Shown piece after piece: positions 1 to 6,005 of a stretch of 9,239 nucleotides of DNA. The stretch comes from Planctomycetia bacterium. GTDB taxonomy: Bacteria > Planctomycetota > UBA11346. The translations under genes and the position numbers were made by a program. The notes beneath the pieces are model-generated. The model was not told the DNA's origin, searched no databases, and was given only the letters and a program-made list of their open reading frames with translations. The first letter of the stretch is position 1; the number at the start of each line of letters is the position of its first letter. The stretch covers positions 1-9,239 of the forward strand of contig SYDV01000063.1 in NCBI GenBank assembly GCA_005801395.1. The letters are read 5' to 3'.

Positions 1-1
1 G

Positions 2-325
2 CTGCCTTCGGGCGAATTGCGTCGCGTTCCATCAAGTAGCCGCGCCACGATCGGTGAAGTTGGTAATGCCGATGCTAATGTGCGTAAAATCGGTAAAGCT
101 GGCCGTAACCGTTGGAAAGGCATTCGCCCAACCGTTCGCGGTAATGCTATGAATCCAGTTGCCCATCCGCTGGGTGGTGGTGAAGGCCATAGTAACGGCG
201 GTCGTCAACACTGTACGCCATGGGGCGTGCTTGAAGGCACCAAGACGCGTAAGCGTAAGAGCCGTAGTAACGTGTTCATCATTCGCCGTCGTGACGGCAA
301 GACCCTGACCGCGGAGAATAAATAA
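2..325 (+). CDS. rplB: 50S ribosomal protein L2, C-terminal part (5' end outside window)
   Basis: L2 is a primary 23S rRNA binder of the large subunit, needed for subunit association and for the peptidyl transferase region. The window opens in frame at base 2 with LPSGELRRV, and 107 residues remain of a protein that is usually about 275 long, so the gene is cut by the window edge and not broken. Hallmarks are [31 protein letters not shown], the HPLGGGEG segment holding the histidine equivalent to E. coli His229, TPWG, and a basic tail ([10 protein letters not shown]). The residues flanking that histidine are Ala and, two residues on, Leu, where E. coli has Asp228 and His231. The rpsS start follows the stop after three bases, as expected inside the S10 operon. 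Confidence 0.98.
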   Translation: MPSGELRRVPSSSRATIGEVGNADANVRKIGKAGRNRWKGIRPTVRGNAMNPVAHPLGGGEGHSNGGRQHCTPWGVLEGTKTRKRKSRSNVFIIRRRDGKTLTAENK

Positions 326-328
326 GCC

Positions 329-607
329 ATGAGCCGCAGTTCTCGTAAAGGTCCCTATGTGGACATCAAGCTTCTCGGCAAAGTCGAAAAGCAAAAACAA
401 GACGAATCGCGCACCCCAATTAAAACCTGGGCACGCGCTTGCACGGTAGTGCCCGATTTTATTGGACACACATTCTCAGTGCATAACGGCAAGAGTTTCA
501 CTCAAGTCTTTATCACCGACAATATGGTCGGTCATAAATTGGGCGAATTCTCCATCACACGTCGCTTCACCGGCCACGGTGGCGAGAAGAAGGCGGGTAC
601 GCCGTGA
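329..607 (+). CDS. rpsS: 30S ribosomal protein S19
   Basis: S19 sits in the head of the small subunit, binds 16S rRNA together with S13, and contacts the A-site finger of the large subunit. The 92-residue length is normal. The family wording is clear: SRSSRKGPYVD at the N-terminus, KTWARACTVVPDFIGHTF around residues 32-49, VHNGK..TQVFITDNMVGHKLGEF at 51-73, and RRFTGHGG near the end. The ATG lies three bases after the rplB stop. A GGAG at 313-316 inside the end of rplB is rather far upstream (12 bases) to be an ideal ribosome binding site. The last codons overlap the GTG start of rplV by four bases, which implies translational coupling. Confidence 0.98.
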   Translation: MSRSSRKGPYVDIKLLGKVEKQKQDESRTPIKTWARACTVVPDFIGHTFSVHNGKSFTQVFITDNMVGHKLGEFSITRRFTGHGGEKKAGTP

Positions 608-945
608 GTAACATCGAATTTAAGGCCATTGGCCGTAATGCTCGTATCAGTCCAACGAAGGTTCGTCCTTCAGCGGATTTGATTAAGGGTCGTCGCGTAG
701 AAGACGCGATTAATATTCTCCGCTTCCAAGATCGCCGTGGTTCAGTGGTGTTGCGCAAAGTGCTGGAAAGCGCTGTCGCTAATGCCGCTGCCGTCGGCGG
801 AGTGGATCCGATGGATTTAAAAGTCACGGACGCTCGCGTTGATTCCGGTTTCACTATTAAGCGTTTCCGCCCTGCTTCGCGTGGCCGCAGTTCGACCCGT
901 AAAAAACAATGCAGCCACGTCACCGTTGCTGTGGCGAAGATCTGA
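604..945 (+). CDS. rplV: 50S ribosomal protein L22
   Basis: L22 binds 23S rRNA and sends a long beta-hairpin into the nascent peptide exit tunnel, where it contributes to the constriction and to macrolide sensitivity. It has 113 residues, close to the usual 110. Visible features are the N-terminal ISPTKVRPSADLIKGRRVEDA (residues 15-35), LRKVLESAVANA (50-61), and the hairpin region with RFRPASRGRSSTRKKQCSHVTV (about 87-108). The start is GTG at 604, inside a GTGA overlap with the rpsS stop. An AAGG at 590-593 serves as a plausible ribosome binding site 10 bases upstream. An ATG at 839 opens a different frame and belongs to the upstream extension of the rpsC frame, not to this gene. Confidence 0.97.
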   Translation: MSNIEFKAIGRNARISPTKVRPSADLIKGRRVEDAINILRFQDRRGSVVLRKVLESAVANAAAVGGVDPMDLKVTDARVDSGFTIKRFRPASRGRSSTRKKQCSHVTVAVAKI

Positions 946-950
946 GAAGG
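944..950 (+). promoter_or_regulatory. Shine-Dalgarno of rpsC (fixes its start)
   Basis: GAGAAGG, overlapping the rplV stop codon, lies eight bases before the ATG at 959. It supports that ATG over the in-frame upstream ATG at 839, which would add 40 residues that overlap rplV and do not look like S3. Confidence 0.8.
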
Positions 951-958
951 ACGATACC

Positions 959-1603
959 ATGGGCCATAAGATCAATCCACTCGGCTTTCGCATTGGTATC
1001 ACCGAGCCTCACCGCTCGATCTGGTATGCGAAAAGTAAACGTTACAGCCAATTGGTTGTCCAAGACTACAAAATTCGGACACACCTCAAAGATCGCTTTG
1101 CATCAGCGGCGGTAGAAAAAATTATTATCGAGCGCAAGGCTGATCGTATGACGATCACCATGCATGCTGGTCGCCCTGGCGTGATCATCGGTAAGCGCGG
1201 CGCTGAAATTGAATCCTTGACCAAGCACTTAGAACAATTGGCTGGTCAAAGTGTTAAAGTAAATATTCAAGAAGTGCGTAAGCCAGATGTGTGCGCTCAA
1301 TTGGTCGCTGAAAACGTCGCCGAACAATTGGCTCGCCGTGGTTCATTCCGCCGCGCGATGAAGCGCGCAGTGGAAAATGCCATGCGCGAAGGCGCCAAAG
1401 GTTGCAACGTCAAAATCAGCGGTCGTTTAGGCGGCGCTGAAATTGCACGTGTCGAAAACGACATGCAGGGCAGCGTGCCGCTCAACAGTCTCAATACGAA
1501 AATTGATTACGGCTACGCCGTGGCCAAGACCAGCTTCGGCATCATCGGCGTACGCGTGTGGGTAAACCACGGCAAATACGCTGATTTGAACAAGGAAGGG
1601 TAA
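959..1603 (+). CDS. rpsC: 30S ribosomal protein S3
   Basis: S3 is a small-subunit head protein lining the mRNA entry channel. With S4 and S5 it forms the helicase that unwinds mRNA. The start at 959 gives the canonical MGHKINPLGFRIG; the same open frame extends back to 839 only as an overlap with rplV. The protein has 214 residues, shorter than E. coli S3 (233), with the usual variable C-terminal tail reduced to HGKYADLNKEG. A type II KH domain is shown by GRPGVIIGKRGAEIE (residues 71-85). FRRAMKRAVENAM (120-132) holds R121, R122 and K125, matching the E. coli helicase residues R131, R132 and K135. After SGRLGGAEIAR the common TEWYREGRVPL is replaced by VENDMQGSVPL, then the frame continues with DYGYA and FGIIGVRVWV. 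It is tightly followed by rplP. Confidence 0.98.
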   Translation: MGHKINPLGFRIGITEPHRSIWYAKSKRYSQLVVQDYKIRTHLKDRFASAAVEKIIIERKADRMTITMHAGRPGVIIGKRGAEIESLTKHLEQLAGQSVKVNIQEVRKPDVCAQLVAENVAEQLARRGSFRRAMKRAVENAMREGAKGCNVKISGRLGGAEIARVENDMQGSVPLNSLNTKIDYGYAVAKTSFGIIGVRVWVNHGKYADLNKEG

Positions 1604-1609
1604 TTTCAC

Positions 1610-2035
1610 ATGCCTTTGATCCCATCACGCGTCAAGCGCCGCAAACCACATACCCGTGGTTATCGTTTAGACCACACGGCCACGCGCTGTAACCAACTCG
1701 CTTTCGGTGATTACGGCATTCAAGTGCTGCAATCGGGCAAAATTTCTGCTCGCCAAATCGAAGCGGCTCGCGTTGCTGCTGGTCACTACCTCGGACGTGT
1801 TGGCAAAATGTGGTTACGCATTTTCCCGCACACGCCAGTTACCAAGCATCCTGCTGAATCACGCATGGGTTCGGGTAAGGGTGAAGTCGAATACTGGATG
1901 CAGCACGTCGATGCCGGCACCGTGATTTTCGAATTCGCCGGTATTACTGCTGACCAAGCGCGCGAAACTTTGCGACGTCAGGCGTTTAAACTTCCGCTCC
2001 GGGCGCGCATGGTATCGCGTCAGAGTATCGGCTAA
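1610..2035 (+). CDS. rplP: 50S ribosomal protein L16
   Basis: L16 binds 23S rRNA near the A site and peptidyl transferase centre and helps position the tRNA elbow. It has 141 residues, matching the usual 136-145. The core is clear: SARQIEAARVAA (residues 46-57), GKMWLRIFPHTPVTKHPAESRMGSGKGEVEYW (65-96), then TVIFEFAGI and KLPLRARMV. R85 in SRMGSGKG corresponds to E. coli Arg81, the residue hydroxylated in that species. The N-terminal loop RGYRLDHTATRCNQLAFG differs from the common GRxRGxAxRGN form. The AAGGAAGGG at 1592-1600, in the end of rpsC, is a strong ribosome binding site nine bases from the ATG. Confidence 0.98.
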   Translation: MPLIPSRVKRRKPHTRGYRLDHTATRCNQLAFGDYGIQVLQSGKISARQIEAARVAAGHYLGRVGKMWLRIFPHTPVTKHPAESRMGSGKGEVEYWMQHVDAGTVIFEFAGITADQARETLRRQAFKLPLRARMVSRQSIG

Positions 2036-2049
2036 CTTAGATAGTCGTT

Positions 2050-2074
2050 ATAACAGCAGCAAAAATAACAGCAG
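2050..2074. repeat. Two copies of ATAACAGCAG in the rplP-rpmC gap
   Basis: ATAACAGCAG occurs at 2050-2059 and again at 2065-2074, separated by CAAAA, in the 54-base gap between rplP and rpmC. The copies are exact. The region lies just upstream of the rpmC start and could be an RNA-level binding or unstructured leader sequence, or a chance slippage duplication. No -35/-10 promoter pair is convincing here. Confidence 0.6.
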
Positions 2075-2089
2075 ACATCGGAACGAATC

Positions 2090-2305
2090 ATGAAGAAATC
2101 AGCTAAAGCGGAATTGCGCGCTAAATCTCTCGACGACCTCAAAGCGATGATGACGGAAGCCCGCGTCGGTTTGATGCAATCACGCTTTGCTAAAGCGGTC
2201 GAAGGTAAAGCCATTTCCATTAAGAACCGCGATCAGCGTCGCCAGGTCGCACGTTTGGAAACCATGATCGCAGAAAAGCAAGCCGCCCAAGCAGGAGCTA
2301 AGTAA
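2090..2305 (+). CDS. rpmC: 50S ribosomal protein L29
   Basis: L29 is a small two-helix protein beside the exit tunnel, contacting L23 and helping to form the docking site for factors such as trigger factor. The 71 residues are within the family range. It is mostly charged helix: [20 protein letters not shown] (residues 7-26), the turn around [11 protein letters not shown], and the second helix [22 protein letters not shown] (46-67), equivalent to the usual R.VRR.IARI.T segment. Sequence conservation in this family is low, so the call rests partly on position between rplP and rpsQ. The upstream ribosome binding site is weak (GGAACGA). Its stop overlaps the rpsQ start as TAATG. Confidence 0.95.
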   Translation: MKKSAKAELRAKSLDDLKAMMTEARVGLMQSRFAKAVEGKAISIKNRDQRRQVARLETMIAEKQAAQAGAK

Positions 2306-2601
2306 TGAGTACCGCTGCCCCAAAAGCCACTGATACCACAACTGCAGCAGATCGCGGCAATCGTAAGCGCGTTATTGCGGTCGTTGTCAGTGATAAAATG
2401 ACCAAGACTCGCGTGGTCGAAGTTACCGAACACTTTCGTCATCCGATGTACGGCAAATACCTGAAGCGTTCGCAAAAATTCCATATGCACGATGAAACCA
2501 ACGACAGCAAAATGGGCGACAAAGTGCTGATCATCGAAACTCGCCCTTTGTCGAAAACGAAACGCTGGCGCCTGATGAAGGTGCTTGAGCGCGCAGTTTA
2601 A
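2305..2601 (+). CDS. rpsQ: 30S ribosomal protein S17
   Basis: S17 is an OB-fold primary binder of 16S rRNA in the body of the small subunit. It has 98 residues, somewhat longer than E. coli S17 (84), because of a Thr/Ala-rich N-terminal extension of about 18 residues before [22 protein letters not shown]. Other hallmarks are [19 protein letters not shown] (46-64), [20 protein letters not shown] (71-90) and VLERAV at the end. Start support is good: AGGAG at 2293-2297, seven bases before the ATG, and a one-base overlap with the rpmC stop. An internal start nearer the core is therefore less likely. A 49-base gap with no clear ribosome binding site follows before rplN. Confidence 0.98.
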   Translation: MSTAAPKATDTTTAADRGNRKRVIAVVVSDKMTKTRVVEVTEHFRHPMYGKYLKRSQKFHMHDETNDSKMGDKVLIIETRPLSKTKRWRLMKVLERAV

Positions 2602-2650
2602 TCCCTGTTCTAAATATCACCTCTCTACTTCGTTAGCGAAAGCAGCTTTT

Positions 2651-3019
2651 ATGATTCAGATGCAAACCTACCTGGATGTGGCCGACAATAGCGGCGCCAA
2701 GAAGGCGATGTGCATTAAGGTGCTCGGCGGCAGTCACCGTCGCTATGCTCATGTCGGCGACGTCATTGTGGTCGCGATCAAAAAAGCGATCCCAAATTCG
2801 GAAGTGAAACAAAAGGCCGTAACGAAAGCCGTTATTGTTCGCACCGCTTCGCCAATTCGTCGTGAAGATGGCAGCACGGTTCGCTTTGATACCAACGCCA
2901 TCGTGTTGCTCGATAAGGATGAAAATCCAGTTGGCACGCGCGTCTTCGGCCCTGTTGCTCGCGAATTGCGCGGCAAAAAATTCATGAAAATCGTCTCGCT
3001 CGCACCGGAAGTCGTCTAA
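2651..3019 (+). CDS. rplN: 50S ribosomal protein L14
   Basis: L14 is a conserved large-subunit protein at the subunit interface, bridging to 16S rRNA and contacting L19. The ATG at 2651 gives [20 protein letters not shown] and 122 residues, exactly the usual family length. The open frame runs back to a TTG at 2585 inside rpsQ, but those extra 22 residues are not L14-like. Further hallmarks are [21 protein letters not shown] (22-42), [25 protein letters not shown] and [26 protein letters not shown] at the end. No convincing Shine-Dalgarno precedes the start: the leader ends GCAGCTTTT. Small 4-base-stem hairpins are possible there but weak. This is the traditional first gene of the spc operon. 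Confidence 0.98.
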   Translation: MIQMQTYLDVADNSGAKKAMCIKVLGGSHRRYAHVGDVIVVAIKKAIPNSEVKQKAVTKAVIVRTASPIRREDGSTVRFDTNAIVLLDKDENPVGTRVFGPVARELRGKKFMKIVSLAPEVV

Positions 3020-3025
3020 TTCCAA

Positions 3026-3042
3026 CTAGTAACTACTACTAG
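3026..3042. repeat. Inverted repeat CTAGTA-ACTAC-TACTAG
   Basis: A perfect 6-base inverted repeat (3026-3031 with 3037-3042, five-base loop) lies seven bases after the rplN stop in the 74-base rplN-rplX gap. It is A/T-rich and has no U-run, so it does not resemble an intrinsic terminator. It may be a small mRNA hairpin or a chance palindrome. Confidence 0.5.
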
Positions 3043-3093
3043 AAGTGATCAACCGACACCCATTAAACGTACATAGAAAAAGCGAATAAAGCC

Positions 3094-3468
3094 ATGCCTA
3101 GTAAAGTGAAGCTCCCTAAGCCGGACAAACAACCAAAGATTCATGTGCGCACTGGCGACCAAGTCATGGTGATCAGCGGCTCAAACAAGGGTAAAGTCGG
3201 CACCGTGATTAAGGTATTCATTGAAGATCAACGTGCATTAGTCGAAGGCGCTGCTGCGGTGTACGACACCAAGCATGTCAAAGCTAATCCGCAAGCAGGT
3301 GTTGAAGGCGGTCGTATCCAACGCCTCCGTCCTTTACACGTGAGCAAGCTCGCATTGGTCGACCCAACCACCAACAAGGCAACCCGCGTGAAGCACGAAC
3401 GGACCGACGCCGGTCTCGTTCGCGTGGCCAAAAAATCAGGTCACCGCTTTCCAGTTACCAGCAAATAA
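3094..3468 (+). CDS. rplX: 50S ribosomal protein L24
   Basis: L24 is an assembly initiator of the large subunit that binds the 5' region of 23S rRNA and lies near the exit tunnel. The KOW motif is clear: VRTGDQVMVISGSNKGKVGTV (residues 18-38). It is followed by ALVEGAAAVYDTKHVKANPQAGVEGGRI (48-75), the PLHVSKLALVDP region (80-91), and an RVAKKSGHRF ending (110-119). At 124 residues it is longer than E. coli L24 (104), with about 15 extra N-terminal residues and the TTNKATRVKHE region that is common outside Proteobacteria. No Shine-Dalgarno is recognisable before the ATG; the bases immediately before it are AAAGCC. The gene is 74 bases from rplN and 66 from rplE. Confidence 0.97.
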   Translation: MPSKVKLPKPDKQPKIHVRTGDQVMVISGSNKGKVGTVIKVFIEDQRALVEGAAAVYDTKHVKANPQAGVEGGRIQRLRPLHVSKLALVDPTTNKATRVKHERTDAGLVRVAKKSGHRFPVTSK

Positions 3469-3534
3469 ACACTCATAAATATCCATCCGCATCTGACACA
3501 GCACTAACAGCCAGCGTAAACGAGAACTCCAGCC

Positions 3535-4104
3535 ATGACCACCGCCACCTTGCAGAAGTCTATTCGCGAACAGTACAAAGCTGTACTGCCAGCAATCCTC
3601 AAGCAGCACGGCATCAGCAATAAATTTGCTGGTCCTCGAATCGATAAAATTTCATTAAACATGGGTGTCGGTCGCGCTATCGCGAATGGCGAGATCCTCA
3701 ATGTCGTTAGTGAACATTTAACCTTAGTGGCTGGCCAAAAAGCCACCGTTACGAAAGCGAAGAAGGCAGTTGCCAACTTCCGCTCACGTATCGGCGTGAA
3801 AATCGGCTGCCGTGTGACCTTACGCGGTGAGCGCATGTGGGCATTCCTTGATAAGTTGATTCACTTGGCCATTCCTCGCATTAAAGACTTTCGCGGTATC
3901 AGCCCAAAGGGCTTTGATAAAGGCGGCAATTATAACATGGGCATGCGCGAACAGGCGCTCTTCCATGAAGTGACTCTGGAAAAATTGGAACATAACCAGG
4001 GTCTCAACATCACGATCTGCATTACCAATAGTAACGAAGCAATTAGCTTCGACTTGCTCAAAGCGATGGGCATGCCCTTCCGCGACAACCTAGCTAAGAA
4101 ATAA
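3535..4104 (+). CDS. rplE: 50S ribosomal protein L5
   Basis: L5 binds 5S rRNA and, with L18, anchors it in the central protuberance, contacting the P-site tRNA and S13. Length is 189 residues (E. coli 179). Motifs seen in order are PRIDKISLNMGVGRA (34-48), GQKATVTKAKKAVANFRSR (67-85), the rRNA-binding VTLRGERMWAFLDKL (94-108), IPRIKDFRGISPKGFDKGGNYNMGMREQALF (113-143), and LNITICITN. The N-terminus has a short extension relative to E. coli. The ribosome binding site is at best weak (GAGAA at 3523-3527) and the start context is AGCCATG. In E. coli the rplX-rplE junction carries an S8 binding hairpin. I see no comparable structure in this 66-base gap. Confidence 0.98.
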   Translation: MTTATLQKSIREQYKAVLPAILKQHGISNKFAGPRIDKISLNMGVGRAIANGEILNVVSEHLTLVAGQKATVTKAKKAVANFRSRIGVKIGCRVTLRGERMWAFLDKLIHLAIPRIKDFRGISPKGFDKGGNYNMGMREQALFHEVTLEKLEHNQGLNITICITNSNEAISFDLLKAMGMPFRDNLAKK

Positions 4105-4119
4105 AGAACTGAGGATCCC

Positions 4120-4425
4120 ATGGCCAAAAAAAGCCTCGTCGCTAAGAATCGCCAACGCCAAGCTTTGGTCGATAAATTCAGAGCTCAACGCGCTGAATTA
4201 CGTAAGCGCAGTAAAGATTTAAAATTGACGCTTGAAGAACGCATGGAAGCGCGCGCTGCCCTCACGTTATTGCCGAGCAACAGTGCAGCCACCAAAGTTC
4301 ATAACCGTTGTCAGTTGACTGGCCGTACCCATGGCTACCTGCGTAAGTTCGGCGTTTGCCGTAATGCCTTACGCTTGCTCGCGCATCAGGGCGACCTGCC
4401 CGGCGTGACCAAGGCTTCCTGGTAA
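4120..4425 (+). CDS. rpsN: 30S ribosomal protein S14, zinc-free long form
   Basis: S14 lies in the small-subunit head, packed against S3 and S10. At 101 residues this is the long C-minus form. It has an N-terminal basic helical stretch ([20 protein letters not shown]), a middle helical insert ([24 protein letters not shown]) and the C-terminal hallmark [24 protein letters not shown] (62-85), ending in [11 protein letters not shown]. The two C-x2-C zinc pairs of the short form are missing, although single cysteines remain at 64 and 80. GAGGA at 4111-4115, five bases before the ATG, is a good ribosome binding site. It follows rplE after 15 bases, in the standard spc order. Confidence 0.98.
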   Translation: MAKKSLVAKNRQRQALVDKFRAQRAELRKRSKDLKLTLEERMEARAALTLLPSNSAATKVHNRCQLTGRTHGYLRKFGVCRNALRLLAHQGDLPGVTKASW

Positions 4426-4459
4426 TCTTTCTTAAACAAACATTTCTGGACTGAACGAT

Positions 4460-4858
4460 ATGAGCTGCACCGATCCAATCGCCGACATGTTGACCGTGAT
4501 TCGCAATGGCATTCAAGCCAACAAAGCGAATGTCACCGTTCCACATTCCGTTATCAAAACCGGCATCTGCAAGGTTTTGAAAAGCGAAGGCTACATCACC
4601 GTGTTTGATGTCATCGACACCAAGCCAGCGCGCTCGATTAAAATCGGCTTAAAGTACGGTTCGCATGGCGAATCAGTCATAACCGAAATTAAACGCATTT
4701 CAAAATCAGGCCTTCGCATCTACAGCGGATCGAAAGGCATCAAGCCAATCATTCGCGGATATGGCATCACCATTTTGACCACGTCACGCGGCGTGTTGTC
4801 CGACCGCGATTGCCGCAAACAAAAGCTGGGCGGCGAAGTGCTCTGCACGGTTAAATAA
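4460..4858 (+). CDS. rpsH: 30S ribosomal protein S8
   Basis: S8 is a primary binder of the central domain of 16S rRNA, and in E. coli it is the translational repressor of the spc operon. It has 132 residues, the usual length. The N-terminal signature DPIADMLTVIRNGIQA (5-20) is followed by KVLKSEGYI (38-46), IGLKYGSHGESVITEIKRISKSGLRIY (62-88), and the conserved C-terminal RNA-binding core TTSRGVLSDRDCRKQKLGGEVLCTV (107-131). The last block is written G-V-L-S-D-R where E. coli has G-V-M-T-D-R. No Shine-Dalgarno stands out in the 34-base leader (ACTGAACGAT before ATG). Whether S8 controls this cluster cannot be told from the sequence. Confidence 0.98.
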   Translation: MSCTDPIADMLTVIRNGIQANKANVTVPHSVIKTGICKVLKSEGYITVFDVIDTKPARSIKIGLKYGSHGESVITEIKRISKSGLRIYSGSKGIKPIIRGYGITILTTSRGVLSDRDCRKQKLGGEVLCTVK

Positions 4859-4889
4859 CCGCGCATTAGACCTCACAAATTTAAGCGAC

Positions 4890-4920
4890 ACAAAAGTACT
4901 ACAACGTACAAAAGCGTACA
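4890..4920. repeat. ACAAAAG / CGTACA repeats upstream of rplF
   Basis: ACAAAAG occurs at 4890-4896 and 4908-4914, and CGTACA at 4905-4910 and 4915-4920. GTAC therefore appears three times (4896, 4906, 4916). GTAC is self-complementary, so alternative 4-base stems are possible. The block sits directly before the rplF Shine-Dalgarno. It could be a protein-binding leader or simple sequence drift. Confidence 0.55.
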
Positions 4921-4921
4921 C

Positions 4922-4926
4922 AGGAG
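4922..4926 (+). promoter_or_regulatory. Shine-Dalgarno of rplF
   Basis: AGGAG, five bases before the ATG at 4932, is one of the strongest ribosome binding sites in the window. It abuts the GTAC-containing repeat block, so repeat pairing could affect access to it. Confidence 0.8.
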
Positions 4927-4931
4927 TCCCC

Positions 4932-5483
4932 ATGAGCCGAATCGGTAAAGCACCAGTTGAATTTCCTAAGGGCGTCGAAGTCCAAGTTAAAGGTCAAGAC
5001 ATCACCTGCAAAGGACCTAAGGGTTCATTAAATATGCAGTTGATGACCGGAATTTCGGCAACTGTCGCAGGTAATAAAGTCACGCTGGCCCGTAATGCCG
5101 ACACCAAGATTTTACGCGCTATGCATGGCACCAGCCGCGCATTGCTCAGTAATATGGTTGAAGGCGTAAACCAAGGCTTCAGCAAACGCCTTGAAATTGT
5201 TGGCGTCGGCTACAAAGCCGTTTTACAGGGCAAAAAACTCAACCTCGACGTCGGCTTCGCTAACACCATCGAAGTGATGATCCCTGATGGCGTAAGCGTC
5301 AAATTACCAGACCCTACCCACGTGGAAGTCAGCGGTTTAAACAAACAAATGGTTGGCCAAGTTGCCGCCGATATTCGTCGCGCACGTAAACCTGAGCCCT
5401 ACAAAGGCAAAGGCGTCCGTTACATCGACGAAGTCGTTCGTCGTAAAGCAGGCAAATCTAACGCAGCTACGGGCAAAAAATAA
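4932..5483 (+). CDS. rplF: 50S ribosomal protein L6
   Basis: L6 binds 23S rRNA near the sarcin-ricin loop and the L7/L12 stalk base, and matters for late large-subunit assembly. It has 183 residues (family about 178). Two tandem L6 domains are visible. The first begins MSRIGKAPVEFPKGVEV and includes CKGPKGSLN (26-34) and AMHGTSRALLSNMVEGVNQGF (63-83). The second begins KRLEIVGVGYKAVLQGKKLNLDVGF (85-109) and ends with the signature PEPYKGKGVRYIDEVVRRKAGK (154-175). Start choice is secure because of the adjacent AGGAG. The stop lies inside a possible hairpin that reaches into the following 66-base gap. Confidence 0.98.
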   Translation: MSRIGKAPVEFPKGVEVQVKGQDITCKGPKGSLNMQLMTGISATVAGNKVTLARNADTKILRAMHGTSRALLSNMVEGVNQGFSKRLEIVGVGYKAVLQGKKLNLDVGFANTIEVMIPDGVSVKLPDPTHVEVSGLNKQMVGQVAADIRRARKPEPYKGKGVRYIDEVVRRKAGKSNAATGKK

Positions 5484-5501
5484 GCTAAAAACTTATAGCC
5501 C
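5471..5501 (+). other. Possible mRNA hairpin spanning the rplF stop
   Basis: GGGC at 5471-5474 can pair with GCCC at 5498-5501. Inside this, ATAAG at 5480-5484 can pair with CTTAT at 5492-5496, closing a seven-base A-rich loop. The two stems are separated by an asymmetric A-rich internal loop, so stability is doubtful. No U-tract follows, so a terminator is unlikely. Confidence 0.35.
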
Positions 5502-5549
5502 GCTATCGCTCCTCACTCGTCGTATCGAACCGGCAAAGGAATCAGCAAC

Positions 5550-5918
5550 ATGGATAAGAACAGCGCCAAATGGTCGGCCATTGCCACCAAAAAATTACGT
5601 ATCCGTAAGAACGTACTCGGCACAGCTGACCGCCCACGGCTGTCGGTTTACCGCAGCGAAAAACATATCTACGGCCAAGTCATCGATGACATCAAGGGTC
5701 ACACCTTGGTTGCCGCCAGCACCCTCAACGAGGACTTGGCGAAATCGACCGAAAAACTTAGCCCGCTTGAAGCAGCCAAAGTGGTTGGTGAGGCACTGGC
5801 CAGTAAGTGCTTGGCTGCCGGCGTGTCGAAAGTGGTCTTTGACCGCAATGGCCGCAATTACGGTGGCCGCCTGGCAGCGTTGGCTGAAGGCGCTCGTGCC
5901 AAGGGCTTGCAATTCTAA
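5550..5918 (+). CDS. rplR: 50S ribosomal protein L18
   Basis: L18 binds 5S rRNA and with L5 attaches it to the central protuberance. It has 122 residues, the usual bacterial size. Hallmarks are the basic N-terminal segment (KKLRIRKNVLGTADRPRLSVYRSEKHIYGQVIDD, residues 14-47), AASTLN (55-60), AAKVVGEALASKCLAAGVSKVVFDRNGRNYGGRLAALAEGARAKGLQF to the end. The ATG at 5550 has an AAAGGAA about nine bases upstream. A longer open frame (5353-5925) overlaps this gene and the end of rplF in another register, but its product has no family resemblance. A relatively long 87-base gap follows before rpsE. Confidence 0.98.
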   Translation: MDKNSAKWSAIATKKLRIRKNVLGTADRPRLSVYRSEKHIYGQVIDDIKGHTLVAASTLNEDLAKSTEKLSPLEAAKVVGEALASKCLAAGVSKVVFDRNGRNYGGRLAALAEGARAKGLQF

Positions 5919-5959
5919 CCTCTGATCTAGTCTCTTCCCCCCCATTCGAAGCAACCTGC

Positions 5960-5981
5960 GGGTAACGCTTTAGACGTACCC
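5960..5981 (+). other. Possible stem-loop in rpsE leader
   Basis: GGGTAACG (5960-5967) can pair with CGTACCC (5975-5981): seven base pairs with one bulged A and a seven-base loop CTTTAGA. It ends 10 bases before the AAGGA ribosome binding site of rpsE, in the longest gap of the cluster. This is a plausible place for a leader element or protein binding site. No U-run follows. Confidence 0.45.
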
Positions 5982-5991
5982 ATCTCGTAGC

Positions 5992-5996
5992 AAGGA
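5992..5996 (+). promoter_or_regulatory. Shine-Dalgarno of rpsE
   Basis: AAGGA lies nine bases before the ATG at 6006. It supports that start and therefore the long glycine-rich N-terminus of S5, over an internal start nearer the conserved core. Confidence 0.75.
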
Positions 5997-6005
5997 CAAT
6001 AGTTT

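Noticed and set aside
32..469. 145-codon minus-strand open frame opposite rplB and rpsS
   Set aside because: Antisense shadow of two conserved genes.
839..958. Upstream extension of S3 from the ATG at 839
   Set aside because: The extra 40 residues overlap rplV in another frame and are not S3-like; the Shine-Dalgarno at 944-950 and MGHKINPLGFRIG fix the start at 959.
2036..2089. Possible promoter (TATAAC) in the rplP-rpmC gap
   Set aside because: No matching -35 element at suitable spacing; more likely chance in an A/T-rich gap.
2585..2650. Upstream extension of L14 from a TTG at 2585
   Set aside because: L14 proteins begin MIQ...; the start at 2651 gives the exact family length.
3020..3093. 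Intrinsic terminator after rplN
   Set aside because: The inverted repeat is short and A/T-rich and no U-run follows; the operon continues on the same strand.
5353..5925. 190-codon plus-strand open frame over the end of rplF and all of rplR
   Set aside because: It overlaps two certain ribosomal genes in another register and its product has no recognisable family features; it is a shadow frame.
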